The notes: generated by a model not told the origin, from the sequence alone. A DNA stretch of 7,081 nucleotides from Rhodobacteraceae bacterium UBA2776 (GCA_002352425.1 DEIK01000005.1:1-7081); one strand, 5' to 3'. Counted from the stretch's first letter, positions 1 to 5,171 are shown. Numbers and translations are program-made.

Positions 1-5
1 GCCAT
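1..5 (-). CDS. rplX: 50S ribosomal protein L24, first codons only (partial)
   Basis: Only ATG GC is inside the window, one base after the rplN stop (TAA C ATG GC on the minus strand). A GGAGG lies inside the last rplN codons, 9 bases before this ATG, which is a very good ribosome binding site. L24 follows L14 in the spc operon of nearly all bacteria and its protein often starts Met-Ala, as here. The identity is inferred from gene order, start codon and binding site, because almost none of the coding sequence is visible. L24 is an early-assembly protein of the large subunit. Confidence 0.7.
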
Positions 6-6
6 G

Positions 7-375
7 TTACAGAACCTCCGGAGCAAGCGAGATGATCTTCATGAAGTTCTTCGCGCGCAACTCACGAACAACTGGCCCAAAGATACGGGTGCCAAGTGGC
101 TCGTTTGCATTGTTGAGGATAACAGCCGCATTGGTGTCAAAGCGGATGGCGGTGCCGTCTTCGCGACGGACTTCTTTGGCGGTGCGAACGACGACGGCCT
201 TACGGACGTCACCTTTCTTTACGCGGCCGCGCGGAATGGCTTCTTTCACCGATACAACGATGATGTCACCCACTGACGCGTACCGACGGTGTGAACCGCC
301 CAAGACCTTGATGCACTGAACACGGCGGGCGCCGCTGTTGTCAGCCACATCTAGATTGGTCTGCATCTGGATCAT
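7..375 (-). CDS. rplN: 50S ribosomal protein L14
   Basis: L14 is a universal large-subunit protein that sits at the subunit interface, where it helps form a bridge to the small subunit. The 122-residue product has the usual bacterial length and the family start MIQMQTNLDVADNSGAR, followed by the conserved C-I-K-V-L-G-G and G-D-I-I-V-V-S-V-K segments, and ends with the family's L-A-P-E-V-L. The ATG at 375 has GGGAG seven bases upstream. In the classic arrangement this is the first gene of the spc operon, after rpsQ. Here it is 74 bases from rpsQ, a larger gap than between most neighbours, and one base from rplX. No truncation or unusual residue is visible. Identity is certain. Confidence 0.98.
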   Translation of the reverse strand: MIQMQTNLDVADNSGARRVQCIKVLGGSHRRYASVGDIIVVSVKEAIPRGRVKKGDVRKAVVVRTAKEVRREDGTAIRFDTNAAVILNNANEPLGTRIFGPVVRELRAKNFMKIISLAPEVL

Positions 376-449
376 TTGATGTCTCCCGACCTATGGGGGG
401 CGTTATTGCCTTCATCCCCAGGGTTTCGATTAAACTAAAAAGCGGTGGC
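376..449 (-). other. rpsQ-rplN gap, the classical S10/spc operon boundary
   Basis: This 74-base gap lies where the E. coli S10 operon ends and the spc operon begins with its own promoter. On the minus strand it starts with a T-rich CTTTTTAGTTT just after the rpsQ stop. It continues with TGGGG and CCCCCC blocks that could pair weakly (about 5 bp), and ends with the GGGAG ribosome binding site of rplN. I found no convincing -35/-10 pair and no hairpin directly before the T run, so neither a terminator nor a promoter is claimed. Confidence 0.4.
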
Positions 450-680
450 TTAGTCGGCCACAACTTCCCAGCGTTTCGTTTTTGATACTGGCTTGCACTC
501 TTGAATGCGAACTTTGTCGCCAACACTAAAAGCGTTCTTTTCATCGTGGGCCCGATATTTTTTGGACTTACGGATGGTTTTTTTCAGAACAGGATGCGTA
601 AAGCGACGCTCAACGGAAACCGTTACGGTTTGCTCATTTTGGTTGCTGGTTACGGTGCCAGTAAGGATACGTTTGGGCAT
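450..680 (-). CDS. rpsQ: 30S ribosomal protein S17
   Basis: S17 is a primary 16S rRNA-binding protein of the small subunit with an OB-fold. The 76-residue product begins MPKRILTGTVTSNQNEQTVT, has the conserved V-E-R-R-F-T-H-P segment near residues 23-30, the Y-R-A-H-D-E patch around 43-48, and the G-D-K-V-R-I-Q-E-C-K-P-S/V-like motif around 54-64. It is slightly shorter than the E. coli protein at the C terminus, as is common. The start is fixed by AGGAG, which overlaps the TAG stop of rpmC 12 bases upstream and suggests coupled translation. It sits between rpmC and rplN as in the standard order. Nothing odd was seen. Confidence 0.98.
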   Translation of the reverse strand: MPKRILTGTVTSNQNEQTVTVSVERRFTHPVLKKTIRKSKKYRAHDEKNAFSVGDKVRIQECKPVSKTKRWEVVAD

Positions 681-692
681 ATTACTAGGCTC

Positions 693-899
693 CTATTCTT
701 CAGCAGCTGCGGCGGCAGCTTTTTGGTTTAGAATTGTTTTAACGCGGGCTGCATCGCGGCGAACCGAACGCATGCGCGCGGTGCCTTCCATTTGGCCAGT
801 GGCCTGTTGGAAACGCAGGTTAAACGATTCTTTTTTCAGGCTTGCCAGCTCTTCTTTCAGCTGGTCAGGCGTTTTATCTCTTAGTTCATTGGCGTTCAT
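693..899 (-). CDS. rpmC: 50S ribosomal protein L29
   Basis: L29 is a small helical-hairpin protein of the large subunit, next to L23 at the polypeptide exit tunnel. The 68-residue product has the family layout: an N-terminal helix (ELRDKTPDQLKEELASLKKE), the conserved F-N-L-R-F-Q-Q-A-T-G-Q segment around residues 26-36, and R-M-R-x-V-R-R-D-A-A-R-V-K-T in the second helix. It ends in a short run of six Ala and two Glu, a modest extension on the usual 60-66 residues. The ATG at 899 has AAGGA eight bases upstream. Normally rplP lies directly upstream; here about 1.2 kb of unrelated DNA intervenes, so rpmC heads a possibly separate transcript. A strong hairpin lies just before its ribosome binding site. 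Confidence 0.97.
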   Translation of the reverse strand: MNANELRDKTPDQLKEELASLKKESFNLRFQQATGQMEGTARMRSVRRDAARVKTILNQKAAAAAAEE

Positions 900-925
900 C
901 GCCTAATTCCTTCTTTTTTCAACAT

Positions 926-963
926 CACTGGAGGGCCCAATATGGGTCACCCTTGGTCCAGTG
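926..963 (-). promoter_or_regulatory. Strong hairpin in the leader immediately upstream of rpmC
   Basis: A 7-bp outer stem (CACTGGA at 926-932 with TCCAGTG at 957-963) continues on one side into CCAA/TTGG (937-940 with 953-956), after a four-base bulge. It closes with GGG-TCA-CCC at 944-952. On the minus strand this structure ends 26 bases before the rpmC ATG and leaves the AAGGA ribosome binding site just outside it. No T run follows, so it does not look like an intrinsic terminator. Position and strength suggest a leader structure that may affect translation or stability of the rpmC-rpsQ-rplN mRNA. The pairing is seen in the sequence; the function is inferred. Confidence 0.5.
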
Positions 964-983
964 GAGTGCGTGGTGAAGATGTC

Positions 984-1012
984 CCAATAAACCCCTATGG
1001 GCCTTAAGGCAA
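984..1012 (-). promoter_or_regulatory. Candidate promoter for rpmC (weak match)
   Basis: On the minus strand TTGCCT (1012-1007) and TATTGG (989-984) are separated by exactly 17 bases. They match the sigma-70-type hexamers at 4 of 6 and 3 of 6 positions. Initiation about seven bases further would give a leader of roughly 75-80 bases that contains the hairpin at 926-963. It is the best-spaced pair I found in this region, but the match is poor and the -35 lies within another inverted repeat. A promoter is expected here because of the terminator after rplP; this exact site is a guess. Confidence 0.2.
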
Positions 1013-1017
1013 GGGGT
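991..1017. repeat. Inverted repeat with central palindrome GCCTTAAGGC
   Basis: ACCCCT (991-996) pairs with AGGGGT (1012-1017), and the perfect 10-base palindrome GCCTTAAGGC lies between them at 1001-1010. The dyad lies in the divergent region between rpmC and ORF A, overlapping the weak rpmC promoter candidate. It could be an operator for a dimeric regulator or an RNA stem. No T run follows on either strand, so it is not a terminator. Function unknown. Confidence 0.35.
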
Positions 1018-1147
1018 GATTTGGGCTCAACAATCATTCGGCAAAGCAGTGGGGTAACTGCCTCTCCCCCTCCGAACGCCTCTTTAGGGAAATGTTACAG
1101 TTTTGCCTCAGTTTTCTAATCGTAAATTAACCATAAATAGGTGCGTC

Positions 1148-1537
1148 ATGAAATACGAAATACGAGCCAAATCATTGGCCCAAGCCGTAGCGGCATCTGT
1201 GCGTAGCGGTAAAGTTCCACTGCAAAGAAAGTCCTCAACCACAATCAATGCTGGTGCAGGCGGAAGCTACGAAAGCGCAGATCTAGATGTCGATGTCGAA
1301 CGCGGTCGCTCATACACAATCTCTTGGTCAGCACATGAGGCTGCCGGCGACGGTGCAAACTATGGAATCAATATCCGCTCTTATGATGGGCATGGAAGCC
1401 ATAGAGAAGCCTTTGATCGCTATGGCAGCACGTCTTTTACCGCCAATAGAACTGGAACAATTAGCTTTTATATTGGCGTAAGTTATAGCGCGGGATTGGC
1501 ATTTTCTCGCTACCCCGTAGACATAGACATCGACTAA
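1148..1537 (+). CDS. ORF A: unknown 129-aa protein, probably beta-rich
   Basis: I do not recognise this protein. The chosen ATG has AGGTG four bases upstream, which complements the 16S tail; an in-frame TTG at 1103 would add 15 residues but has less support. The first 30 residues are basic (K2, R6, K9, R19, K22, R27, K28) with an Ala-rich helix-like stretch at 10-18, and there is no hydrophobic signal peptide. Residues about 31-129 are rich in Ser, Thr, Gly, Tyr and Asp, with alternating hydrophobic residues (YTISW 56-60, YGINIRSYD 72-80, TISFYIGVSY 104-113). The protein ends in acidic DIDID. There is no cysteine and no evident catalytic motif. The look is that of a beta-sandwich, such as carbohydrate- or ligand-binding modules or the small PA-I-type lectins, but this is a guess from pattern. 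It is the only plus-strand gene in the window, divergent from rpmC and convergent with ORF B. Confidence 0.7.
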   Translation: MKYEIRAKSLAQAVAASVRSGKVPLQRKSSTTINAGAGGSYESADLDVDVERGRSYTISWSAHEAAGDGANYGINIRSYDGHGSHREAFDRYGSTSFTANRTGTISFYIGVSYSAGLAFSRYPVDIDID

Positions 1538-1565
1538 TTGCACTTTCCGTAAATGAGTCCCGAAG

Positions 1566-1937
1566 TCACCACGCCACATGGTCGATCATCCACAACGAAA
1601 ATCGGTCAATTTGCCCAAGCTGATATAGGAACGACGTCAAAACAGGATATTGCAGGTAATAGGCGCAGTAGAACGTCACCCCTGCGAATCCCAACGCCAT
1701 TGGCCGATTGCAAGCCCCCTTGTAGGACCACCATAGGATAATGACACCGGGGCCAAATAACCAAGTCCAGCTCCCGAATGTTGCAATACAACTACCTATC
1801 CACTGGTTACCAAGCGTTATGCGTTGAAAAGAGGCATTGAATAGAATCTCCTGATTTAGGTGGTAGAGCACAAAACCAGCAACCTGAACTGTTATCAGGC
1901 GGGGGAGGTCTATGCGGGATTGATGTGTGTTTTCCAT
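1566..1937 (-). CDS. ORF B: unknown small membrane protein, three hydrophobic segments
   Basis: I do not recognise this 123-residue protein. Hydrophobic stretches lie at about residues 14-35 (LITVQVAGFVLYHL and on), 46-72 (WIGSCIATFG, then a W/F/G/P-rich part ending VIILWWSY) and 80-105 (MALGFAGVTFYCAYYLQYPV and on). A polar N terminus with R8 and R13 precedes the first, and K73/R78 lie between the second and third. It is rich in Trp, Tyr and Phe and most likely sits in the inner membrane. The start is uncertain: ATG at 1937 has only a weak GGTG upstream, and GTG at 1943 would add Met-Trp. It lies about 46 bases beyond the terminator that follows rplP and runs the same way as the ribosomal genes, so it may depend on read-through or a weak own promoter. 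Its 3' end faces ORF A across 28 bases. No enzymatic motif is visible. Confidence 0.65.
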   Translation of the reverse strand: MENTHQSRIDLPRLITVQVAGFVLYHLNQEILFNASFQRITLGNQWIGSCIATFGSWTWLFGPGVIILWWSYKGACNRPMALGFAGVTFYCAYYLQYPVLTSFLYQLGQIDRFSLWMIDHVAW

Positions 1938-1982
1938 CCACACACCATGGCAGGCATTTCTGAATTTTCGGTGAAACTCACG

Positions 1983-2014
1983 AAAAAAGCCCCGCCAGAT
2001 ATTGACGGGGCTTT
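1983..2014 (-). terminator. Intrinsic terminator after rplP
   Basis: AAAGCCCCG (1986-1994) and CGGGGCTTT (2006-2014) form a perfect 9-bp stem with an 11-base loop. Read on the minus strand, the stem runs directly into six T (1988-1983), the classic rho-independent layout. It lies 75 bases after the rplP stop, facing the S10-operon transcript. On the plus strand the following CTTTCTTGTTTCT is also T-rich, so it may act weakly in both directions. An internal terminator this good inside a ribosomal operon is unusual. Confidence 0.88.
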
Positions 2015-2024
2015 CTTGTTTCTA

Positions 2025-2085
2025 GTGTAGGCGGCCCGCAGGTTTTCAGAGAAAACCCGCTACACCGCCGTCGGCAAAGCCGACG
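2025..2085 (-). other. Structured 3' end of the rplP transcript: two more stem-loops
   Basis: Between the rplP stop and the terminator lie two further inverted repeats. CGTCGGC (2069-2075) with GCCGACG (2079-2085) gives a 7-bp stem with an AAA loop, starting three bases after the stop codon. GGTTTTC (2041-2047) with GAAAACC (2051-2057) gives a 7-bp stem, extended outside by GC/GC and GTGTAG/CTACAC (2025-2030 with 2060-2065) with an asymmetric internal loop. Neither carries its own T run. They probably protect the 3' end or are remnants of earlier terminators; this is inference. Confidence 0.45.
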
Positions 2086-2088
2086 TAG

Positions 2089-2502
2089 TTACCAGTCCTC
2101 ACGAACGATCGTGCGGGTTTTCACCGGCAGTTTCATCGCAGCAAGACGCAGCGCTTCACGCGCAACAGCATCGGTCACACCATCGATTTCAAACAACACG
2201 CGGCCAGGTTTAACCTTGGCTGCCCAGAAATCGACAGACCCTTTACCTTTACCCATCCGAACTTCGGTTGGCTTGCTGGTAACAGGGGTGTCTGGAAATA
2301 CACGGATCCAGACACGGCCTTGACGTTTCATGTGACGTGTCATCGCACGACGTGCCGCCTCGATTTGGCGGGCTGTGATGCGCTCTGGCTCAATGGTTTT
2401 CAGACCATATGTGCCAAAGTTCAACGTGGAGCCGCCTTTTGCTTCGCCGCGGATACGGCCTTTGTGCATTTTGCGGAATTTAGTACGTTTTGGTTGTAGC
2501 AT
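2089..2502 (-). CDS. rplP: 50S ribosomal protein L16
   Basis: L16 binds 23S rRNA near the peptidyl-transferase centre and is added late in large-subunit assembly. The 137-residue product starts MLQPKRTKFRKMHKGR and has the conserved T-A-R-Q-I-E-A-A-R-R-A-M-T-R block (44-57), W-I-R-V-F-P-D (65-71) and V-R-M-G-K-G-K-G (81-88). R82 corresponds to the arginine hydroxylated in E. coli L16 (Arg81). The start is supported by AGGGAG overlapping the rpsC TAG, 13 bases upstream. It is normally followed at once by rpmC; here it is the last gene before a terminator. Length and motifs are normal, so the operon break did not damage it. Confidence 0.98.
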   Translation of the reverse strand: MLQPKRTKFRKMHKGRIRGEAKGGSTLNFGTYGLKTIEPERITARQIEAARRAMTRHMKRQGRVWIRVFPDTPVTSKPTEVRMGKGKGSVDFWAAKVKPGRVLFEIDGVTDAVAREALRLAAMKLPVKTRTIVREDW

Positions 2503-2515
2503 CTGTCAATACTCC

Positions 2516-3223
2516 CTAACGACGGCCGCCAGCACCACGTGGTGCAGGGCCTTGCTGGAGTTGCTCTAGCTTACGGTCACGCGCTTGTGGATCGTGTTCC
2601 ATGATCTCGCCTTTAAAGATCCAGACTTTGATCCCGATGATGCCATAGGCAGTCATCGCTTCTGCATGTGCGTAATCGATGTCGGCGCGCAACGTGTGCA
2701 ATGGAACCCGACCTTCGCGATACCATTCTGTACGCGCGATCTCGGCACCGCCAAGACGACCCGCAACGTTCACACGGATACCCAAGGCACCCATACGCAT
2801 GGTATTTTGAACCGAACGCTTCATCGCACGACGGAAGGAAACACGACGCTCCAACTGTTGAGCAATGTTTTCAGCAACCAGTGCCGCGTCCATTTCAGGT
2901 TTGCGAACTTCAACAATGTTCAGGTGCAATTCGCTGTCTGTCATCGCGGCCAGTTTGCGGCGCAGAGTTTCGATGTCTGCACCTTTCTTGCCGATGATCA
3001 CGCCAGGACGTGCAGTGTGAACCGTAACGCGACACTTCTTGTGTGGGCGTTCAATGATCACACGGCTGATGCCAGCCTGCTTGCAATCTTCATTGATGAA
3101 CTGACGCATCTTGATGTCTTCCAGCAGAAGATTACCGAAATCTTTGGATTCCGCATACCAGCGGCTGTCCCAAGTACGGTTGATCTGCAGGCGCATACCA
3201 ATTGGATTTACCTTCTGACCCAT
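2516..3223 (-). CDS. rpsC: 30S ribosomal protein S3
   Basis: S3 lies at the mRNA entry channel of the small subunit and contributes to ribosomal helicase activity. The 235-residue product begins MGQKVNPIGMRLQINRTWDS. It has a KH domain with G-V-I-I-G-K-K-G at 74-81 and a conserved C-terminal domain ending near residue 215 (W-I-F-K-G-E). R131, R132 and K135 in FRRAMKR match the E. coli helicase residues. The C terminus is a Gln/Gly/Arg-rich tail. Its ATG overlaps the rplV stop by one base (TAATG), which indicates translational coupling. The next gene, rplP, follows after 13 bases. Confidence 0.98.
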   Translation of the reverse strand: MGQKVNPIGMRLQINRTWDSRWYAESKDFGNLLLEDIKMRQFINEDCKQAGISRVIIERPHKKCRVTVHTARPGVIIGKKGADIETLRRKLAAMTDSELHLNIVEVRKPEMDAALVAENIAQQLERRVSFRRAMKRSVQNTMRMGALGIRVNVAGRLGGAEIARTEWYREGRVPLHTLRADIDYAHAEAMTAYGIIGIKVWIFKGEIMEHDPQARDRKLEQLQQGPAPRGAGGRR

Positions 3224-3603
3224 TACGATTGCTCCTCAACTTGACGAACCAAAATAGTCAGCTCTGAAAATGGTTTCAAGATCTTGCCAAACCGACCGCG
3301 CGCCCGTGGGCGACCGCGTTTCATTGTCAGGTTTTTGCCGACCCATGCTTCTGCAACGATCAACTCATCAACATCCAGATTGTGGTTGTTTTCAGCGTTG
3401 GCAATCGCGGATTGAAGACATTTTTTGACGTCAGCAGCGATCCGTTTTTTTGAAAATGTCAGGTCCGACAGGGCCTTATCCACTTTCTTGCCGCGGATCA
3501 TTTGTGCGACGAGGTTCAACTTTTGCTGCGAGGTGCGAAGCATACGGACTTTTGCCATTGCTTCGTTGTCAGCCACGCGGCGTGCGTTTTTTTGCTTACT
3601 CAT
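3223..3603 (-). CDS. rplV: 50S ribosomal protein L22
   Basis: L22 contacts all 23S rRNA domains and sends a beta-hairpin into the peptide exit tunnel, near the macrolide site. The 126-residue protein has the family core Q-Q-K-L-N-L-V-A-Q-M-I-R-G-K (26-39), A-I-A-N-A-E-N-N (67-74) and the basic hairpin M-K-R-G-R-P-R-A-R-G-R (94-104). About 15 N-terminal residues precede the E. coli-like start, so it is longer than the 110-residue E. coli form, as in many alphaproteobacteria. The ATG lies five bases after the rpsS stop, with a purine-rich GGAAGTAGGGG just before it, and its stop overlaps rpsC. No hairpin insertion or deletion of the macrolide-resistance kind is obvious. Confidence 0.98.
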   Translation of the reverse strand: MSKQKNARRVADNEAMAKVRMLRTSQQKLNLVAQMIRGKKVDKALSDLTFSKKRIAADVKKCLQSAIANAENNHNLDVDELIVAEAWVGKNLTMKRGRPRARGRFGKILKPFSELTILVRQVEEQS

Positions 3604-3608
3604 GGCCC

Positions 3609-3887
3609 CTACTTCCGCTTCGCTTTTTTATCGGCAGCATGACCGTGATAGGTGCGAGTTGGCGCATATTCACCAAACTTCTGACCAATCATGTCTTCCG
3701 ATACATTGACGGGAATGTGTTTACGGCCATTGTAAACGCCGAACGTCAAACCCACAAACTGGGGCAGGATCGTCGAGCGACGCGACCAAATTTTGATAAC
3801 TTCTTTGCGACCGGACTCACGCGATGCTTCGGCTTTCTTAAGCACATAAGAATCGACGAACGGGCCTTTCCATACAGAACGCGACAT
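3609..3887 (-). CDS. rpsS: 30S ribosomal protein S19
   Basis: S19 is in the head of the small subunit, forms a complex with S13 and lies close to A-site tRNA. The 92-residue product has normal length and the family pattern: MSRSVWKGPFVD at the start, I-K-I-W-S-R-R-S-T-I-L-P-Q-F-V-G (31-46), V-Y-N-G-R-K-H-I-P-V (51-60), and G-E-F/Y-A-P-T-R-T-Y-H-G-H near residues 72-83. The C-terminal tail is lysine-rich. Its ATG is three bases after the rplB stop; a modest AAGGGA further upstream within rplB could serve as ribosome binding site. Standard position between rplB and rplV. Confidence 0.98.
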   Translation of the reverse strand: MSRSVWKGPFVDSYVLKKAEASRESGRKEVIKIWSRRSTILPQFVGLTFGVYNGRKHIPVNVSEDMIGQKFGEYAPTRTYHGHAADKKAKRK

Positions 3888-3890
3888 ATT

Positions 3891-4733
3891 CTAACGTCCC
3901 TTCTTCTTGGCGTGACGCGACCGGATAATCAGGCGGCTAGACGCTTTTTTCTTGTTACGGGTGCGAGCACCTTTAGTCGGCTTGCCCCATGGGGAAACCG
4001 GGTGACGACCACCGGACGTACGACCCTCACCACCACCATGCGGGTGATCAACGGGGTTCATGACAACACCACGCACAGATGGGCGGATGCCCTTGTGGCG
4101 GTTACGGCCAGCTTTACCGAGGTTCTGGTTCGAGTTGTCAGGGTTAGACACGGCACCAACGGTACACATGCATTCCTGACGGACCATACGCAGCTCGCCC
4201 GAAGACAAACGAATTTGTGCGTAACCACCATCACGACCAACAAACTGAGCATAAGTCCCGGCAGCACGGGCGATTTGACCGCCTTTGCCTGGCTTCAGTT
4301 CGATGTTGTGGATGATCGTACCAATTGGCAGACCAGAGAATGGCATCGCATTGCCAGGTTTCACGTCGGCCTTGGCCGATGCGATCACCTTGTCGCCAAC
4401 AGCAAGGCGCTGTGGTGCGATGATGTAATTCTGTTCGCCATCTTCATATTTGATCAGCGCGATGAAGGCCGTCCGGTTCGGGTCATACTCGATCCGTTCT
4501 ACGGTTGCGGCAACATCAAATTTGTTACGTTTGAAATCAACGATCCGGTAAAGACGCTTAGCGCCCCCACCTTTGCGACGCATCGTGATCCGTCCGGTAT
4601 TGTTCCGGCCGCCATGTTTCGTCAAACCCTCAGTCAAGGATTTAACGGGACGTCCTTTCCAAAGCTCCGAACGGTCGATCAGAACCAACCCACGTTGGCC
4701 TGGCGTCGTCGGTTTATACGACTTTAATGCCAT
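3891..4733 (-). CDS. rplB: 50S ribosomal protein L2
   Basis: L2 is a primary 23S rRNA-binding protein needed for subunit association and peptidyl-transferase activity. The 280-residue product is of usual length (E. coli 273). It has M-R-R-K-G-G-G-A-K-R (51-60), an OB-like and SH3-like core, and the signature M-N-P-V-D-H-P-H-G-G-G-E-G (225-237), where H230 matches the functionally important E. coli His229. It ends with a basic K/R-rich tail. The ATG at 4733 has GGAAG nine bases upstream. Unlike its tightly packed neighbours, it is separated from rplW by 141 structured bases, which suggests a regulatory or processing point. Confidence 0.98.
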   Translation of the reverse strand: MALKSYKPTTPGQRGLVLIDRSELWKGRPVKSLTEGLTKHGGRNNTGRITMRRKGGGAKRLYRIVDFKRNKFDVAATVERIEYDPNRTAFIALIKYEDGEQNYIIAPQRLAVGDKVIASAKADVKPGNAMPFSGLPIGTIIHNIELKPGKGGQIARAAGTYAQFVGRDGGYAQIRLSSGELRMVRQECMCTVGAVSNPDNSNQNLGKAGRNRHKGIRPSVRGVVMNPVDHPHGGGEGRTSGGRHPVSPWGKPTKGARTRNKKKASSRLIIRSRHAKKKGR

Positions 4734-4793
4734 GCTTTCTGTCTTCCGTTAGCTTTGAGGCCCAGTATATTACGTGGTCCTCGGTTGAAGTAT

Positions 4794-4853
4794 GAGCCGG
4801 TATTTTGGCTCGTCTAAAAATAGACTCAGCCCCGACTAAAAATAGCGGGGCTG
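4794..4853 (-). promoter_or_regulatory. Three consecutive stem-loops between rplW and rplB
   Basis: In transcription order the stems are as follows. CAGCCCCG (4827-4834) pairs with CGGGGCTG (4846-4853), 8 bp. GTCTA (4812-4816) pairs with TAGAC (4821-4825), 5 bp with an AAAA loop on the plus strand (TTTT in the minus-strand transcript). GAGCC (4794-4798) pairs with GGCTC (4807-4811), 5 bp. On the minus strand the first stem is followed after seven bases by TTTTT, so it resembles an intrinsic terminator without fitting well, because the T run lies inside the second small stem. Attenuator, RNA processing site or translational control of rplB are all possible. The repeats are real; the role is inferred. 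Confidence 0.45.
4814..4845. repeat. Duplicated CTAAAAATAG element, 22 bases apart
   Basis: CTAAAAATAG occurs identically at 4814-4823 and 4836-4845, start to start 22 bases. The flanking bases (GTCTAAAAATAGAC and GACTAAAAATAGCG) differ. One copy forms the loop of the 8-bp stem and the other forms the small 5-bp stem. Two DNA turns of spacing would suit a DNA-binding site, but local duplication of a hairpin arm is as likely. Confidence 0.4.
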
Positions 4854-4874
4854 GGTTCGATTCGTTGCTTACTA

Positions 4875-5171
4875 TCAGAGGCCTGTAGAGACGTCGATAG
4901 TATTTCCCTCTTCGAGAGTAACATAAGCTTTTTTGACGTCTTTGCGACGACCAAGTTGGCCGCGGAACCGCTTGGACTTACCTTTGGTGATGGACGTGTT
5001 CACGGCCTTCACTTTTACACCAAACAGGCTCTCGATGGCCTCTTTGATCTGCGGTTTGTTGGCATCAATCGCCACTTCAAAAACCACGGCGTTATTCTCA
5101 GACGCCATTGTCGCTTTTTCCGTGATGATCGGCTTGCGGATCACGTCGTAATGTTCTGGCTTCGCGCTCAT
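4875..5171 (-). CDS. rplW: 50S ribosomal protein L23
   Basis: L23 sits at the exit of the peptide tunnel and is the docking site for trigger factor and the signal recognition particle. The 98-residue protein has the family layout: P-I-I-T-E-K-A (14-20), then the F-E-V-A-I-D-A-N-K core with P-Q-I-K-E-A-I-E-x-L-F-G-V-K-V (40-54), and the basic G-K-S-K-R-F-R-G loop near 64-71. E18 aligns with the E. coli Glu18 that contacts trigger factor. Its ATG overlaps the rplD TGA (ATGA), and GGAGG lies ten bases upstream inside rplD, so translation is probably coupled. It is followed by an unusually long structured gap before rplB. Confidence 0.98.
   Translation of the reverse strand: MSAKPEHYDVIRKPIITEKATMASENNAVVFEVAIDANKPQIKEAIESLFGVKVKAVNTSITKGKSKRFRGQLGRRKDVKKAYVTLEEGNTIDVSTGL

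Noticed and set aside
1103..1147. TTG start extending ORF A by 15 residues
   Set aside because: The ATG at 1148 has an AGGTG ribosome binding site, and the region 1103-1147 is AT-rich and more likely promoter or leader.
1553..1741. 62-codon plus-strand frame overlapping ORF B
   Set aside because: Polar, low-information translation opposite the clearly patterned hydrophobic segments of ORF B, and no ribosome binding site.
900..2088. Insertion sequence or integrated element as source of the rplP-rpmC interval
   Set aside because: No transposase or integrase reading frame, no matching terminal inverted repeats at the ends and no target duplication could be seen.
2585..3244. 219-codon open frame on the plus strand opposite rpsC
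   Set aside because: Shadow of the highly constrained rpsC codons; no recognisable domain, and the opposite strand is certain.
3450..4727. 425-codon open frame on the plus strand
   Set aside because: It lies antisense to rplV, rpsS and rplB. Its translation is an irregular mix of Arg, Thr and His-rich stretches without family motifs, while the minus strand encodes unmistakable ribosomal proteins.
4850..4866. GGGTTCGATTCG resembling a tRNA T-loop
   Set aside because: No acceptor stem, anticodon arm or D-loop could be built on either side; it is chance similarity in an intergenic region.
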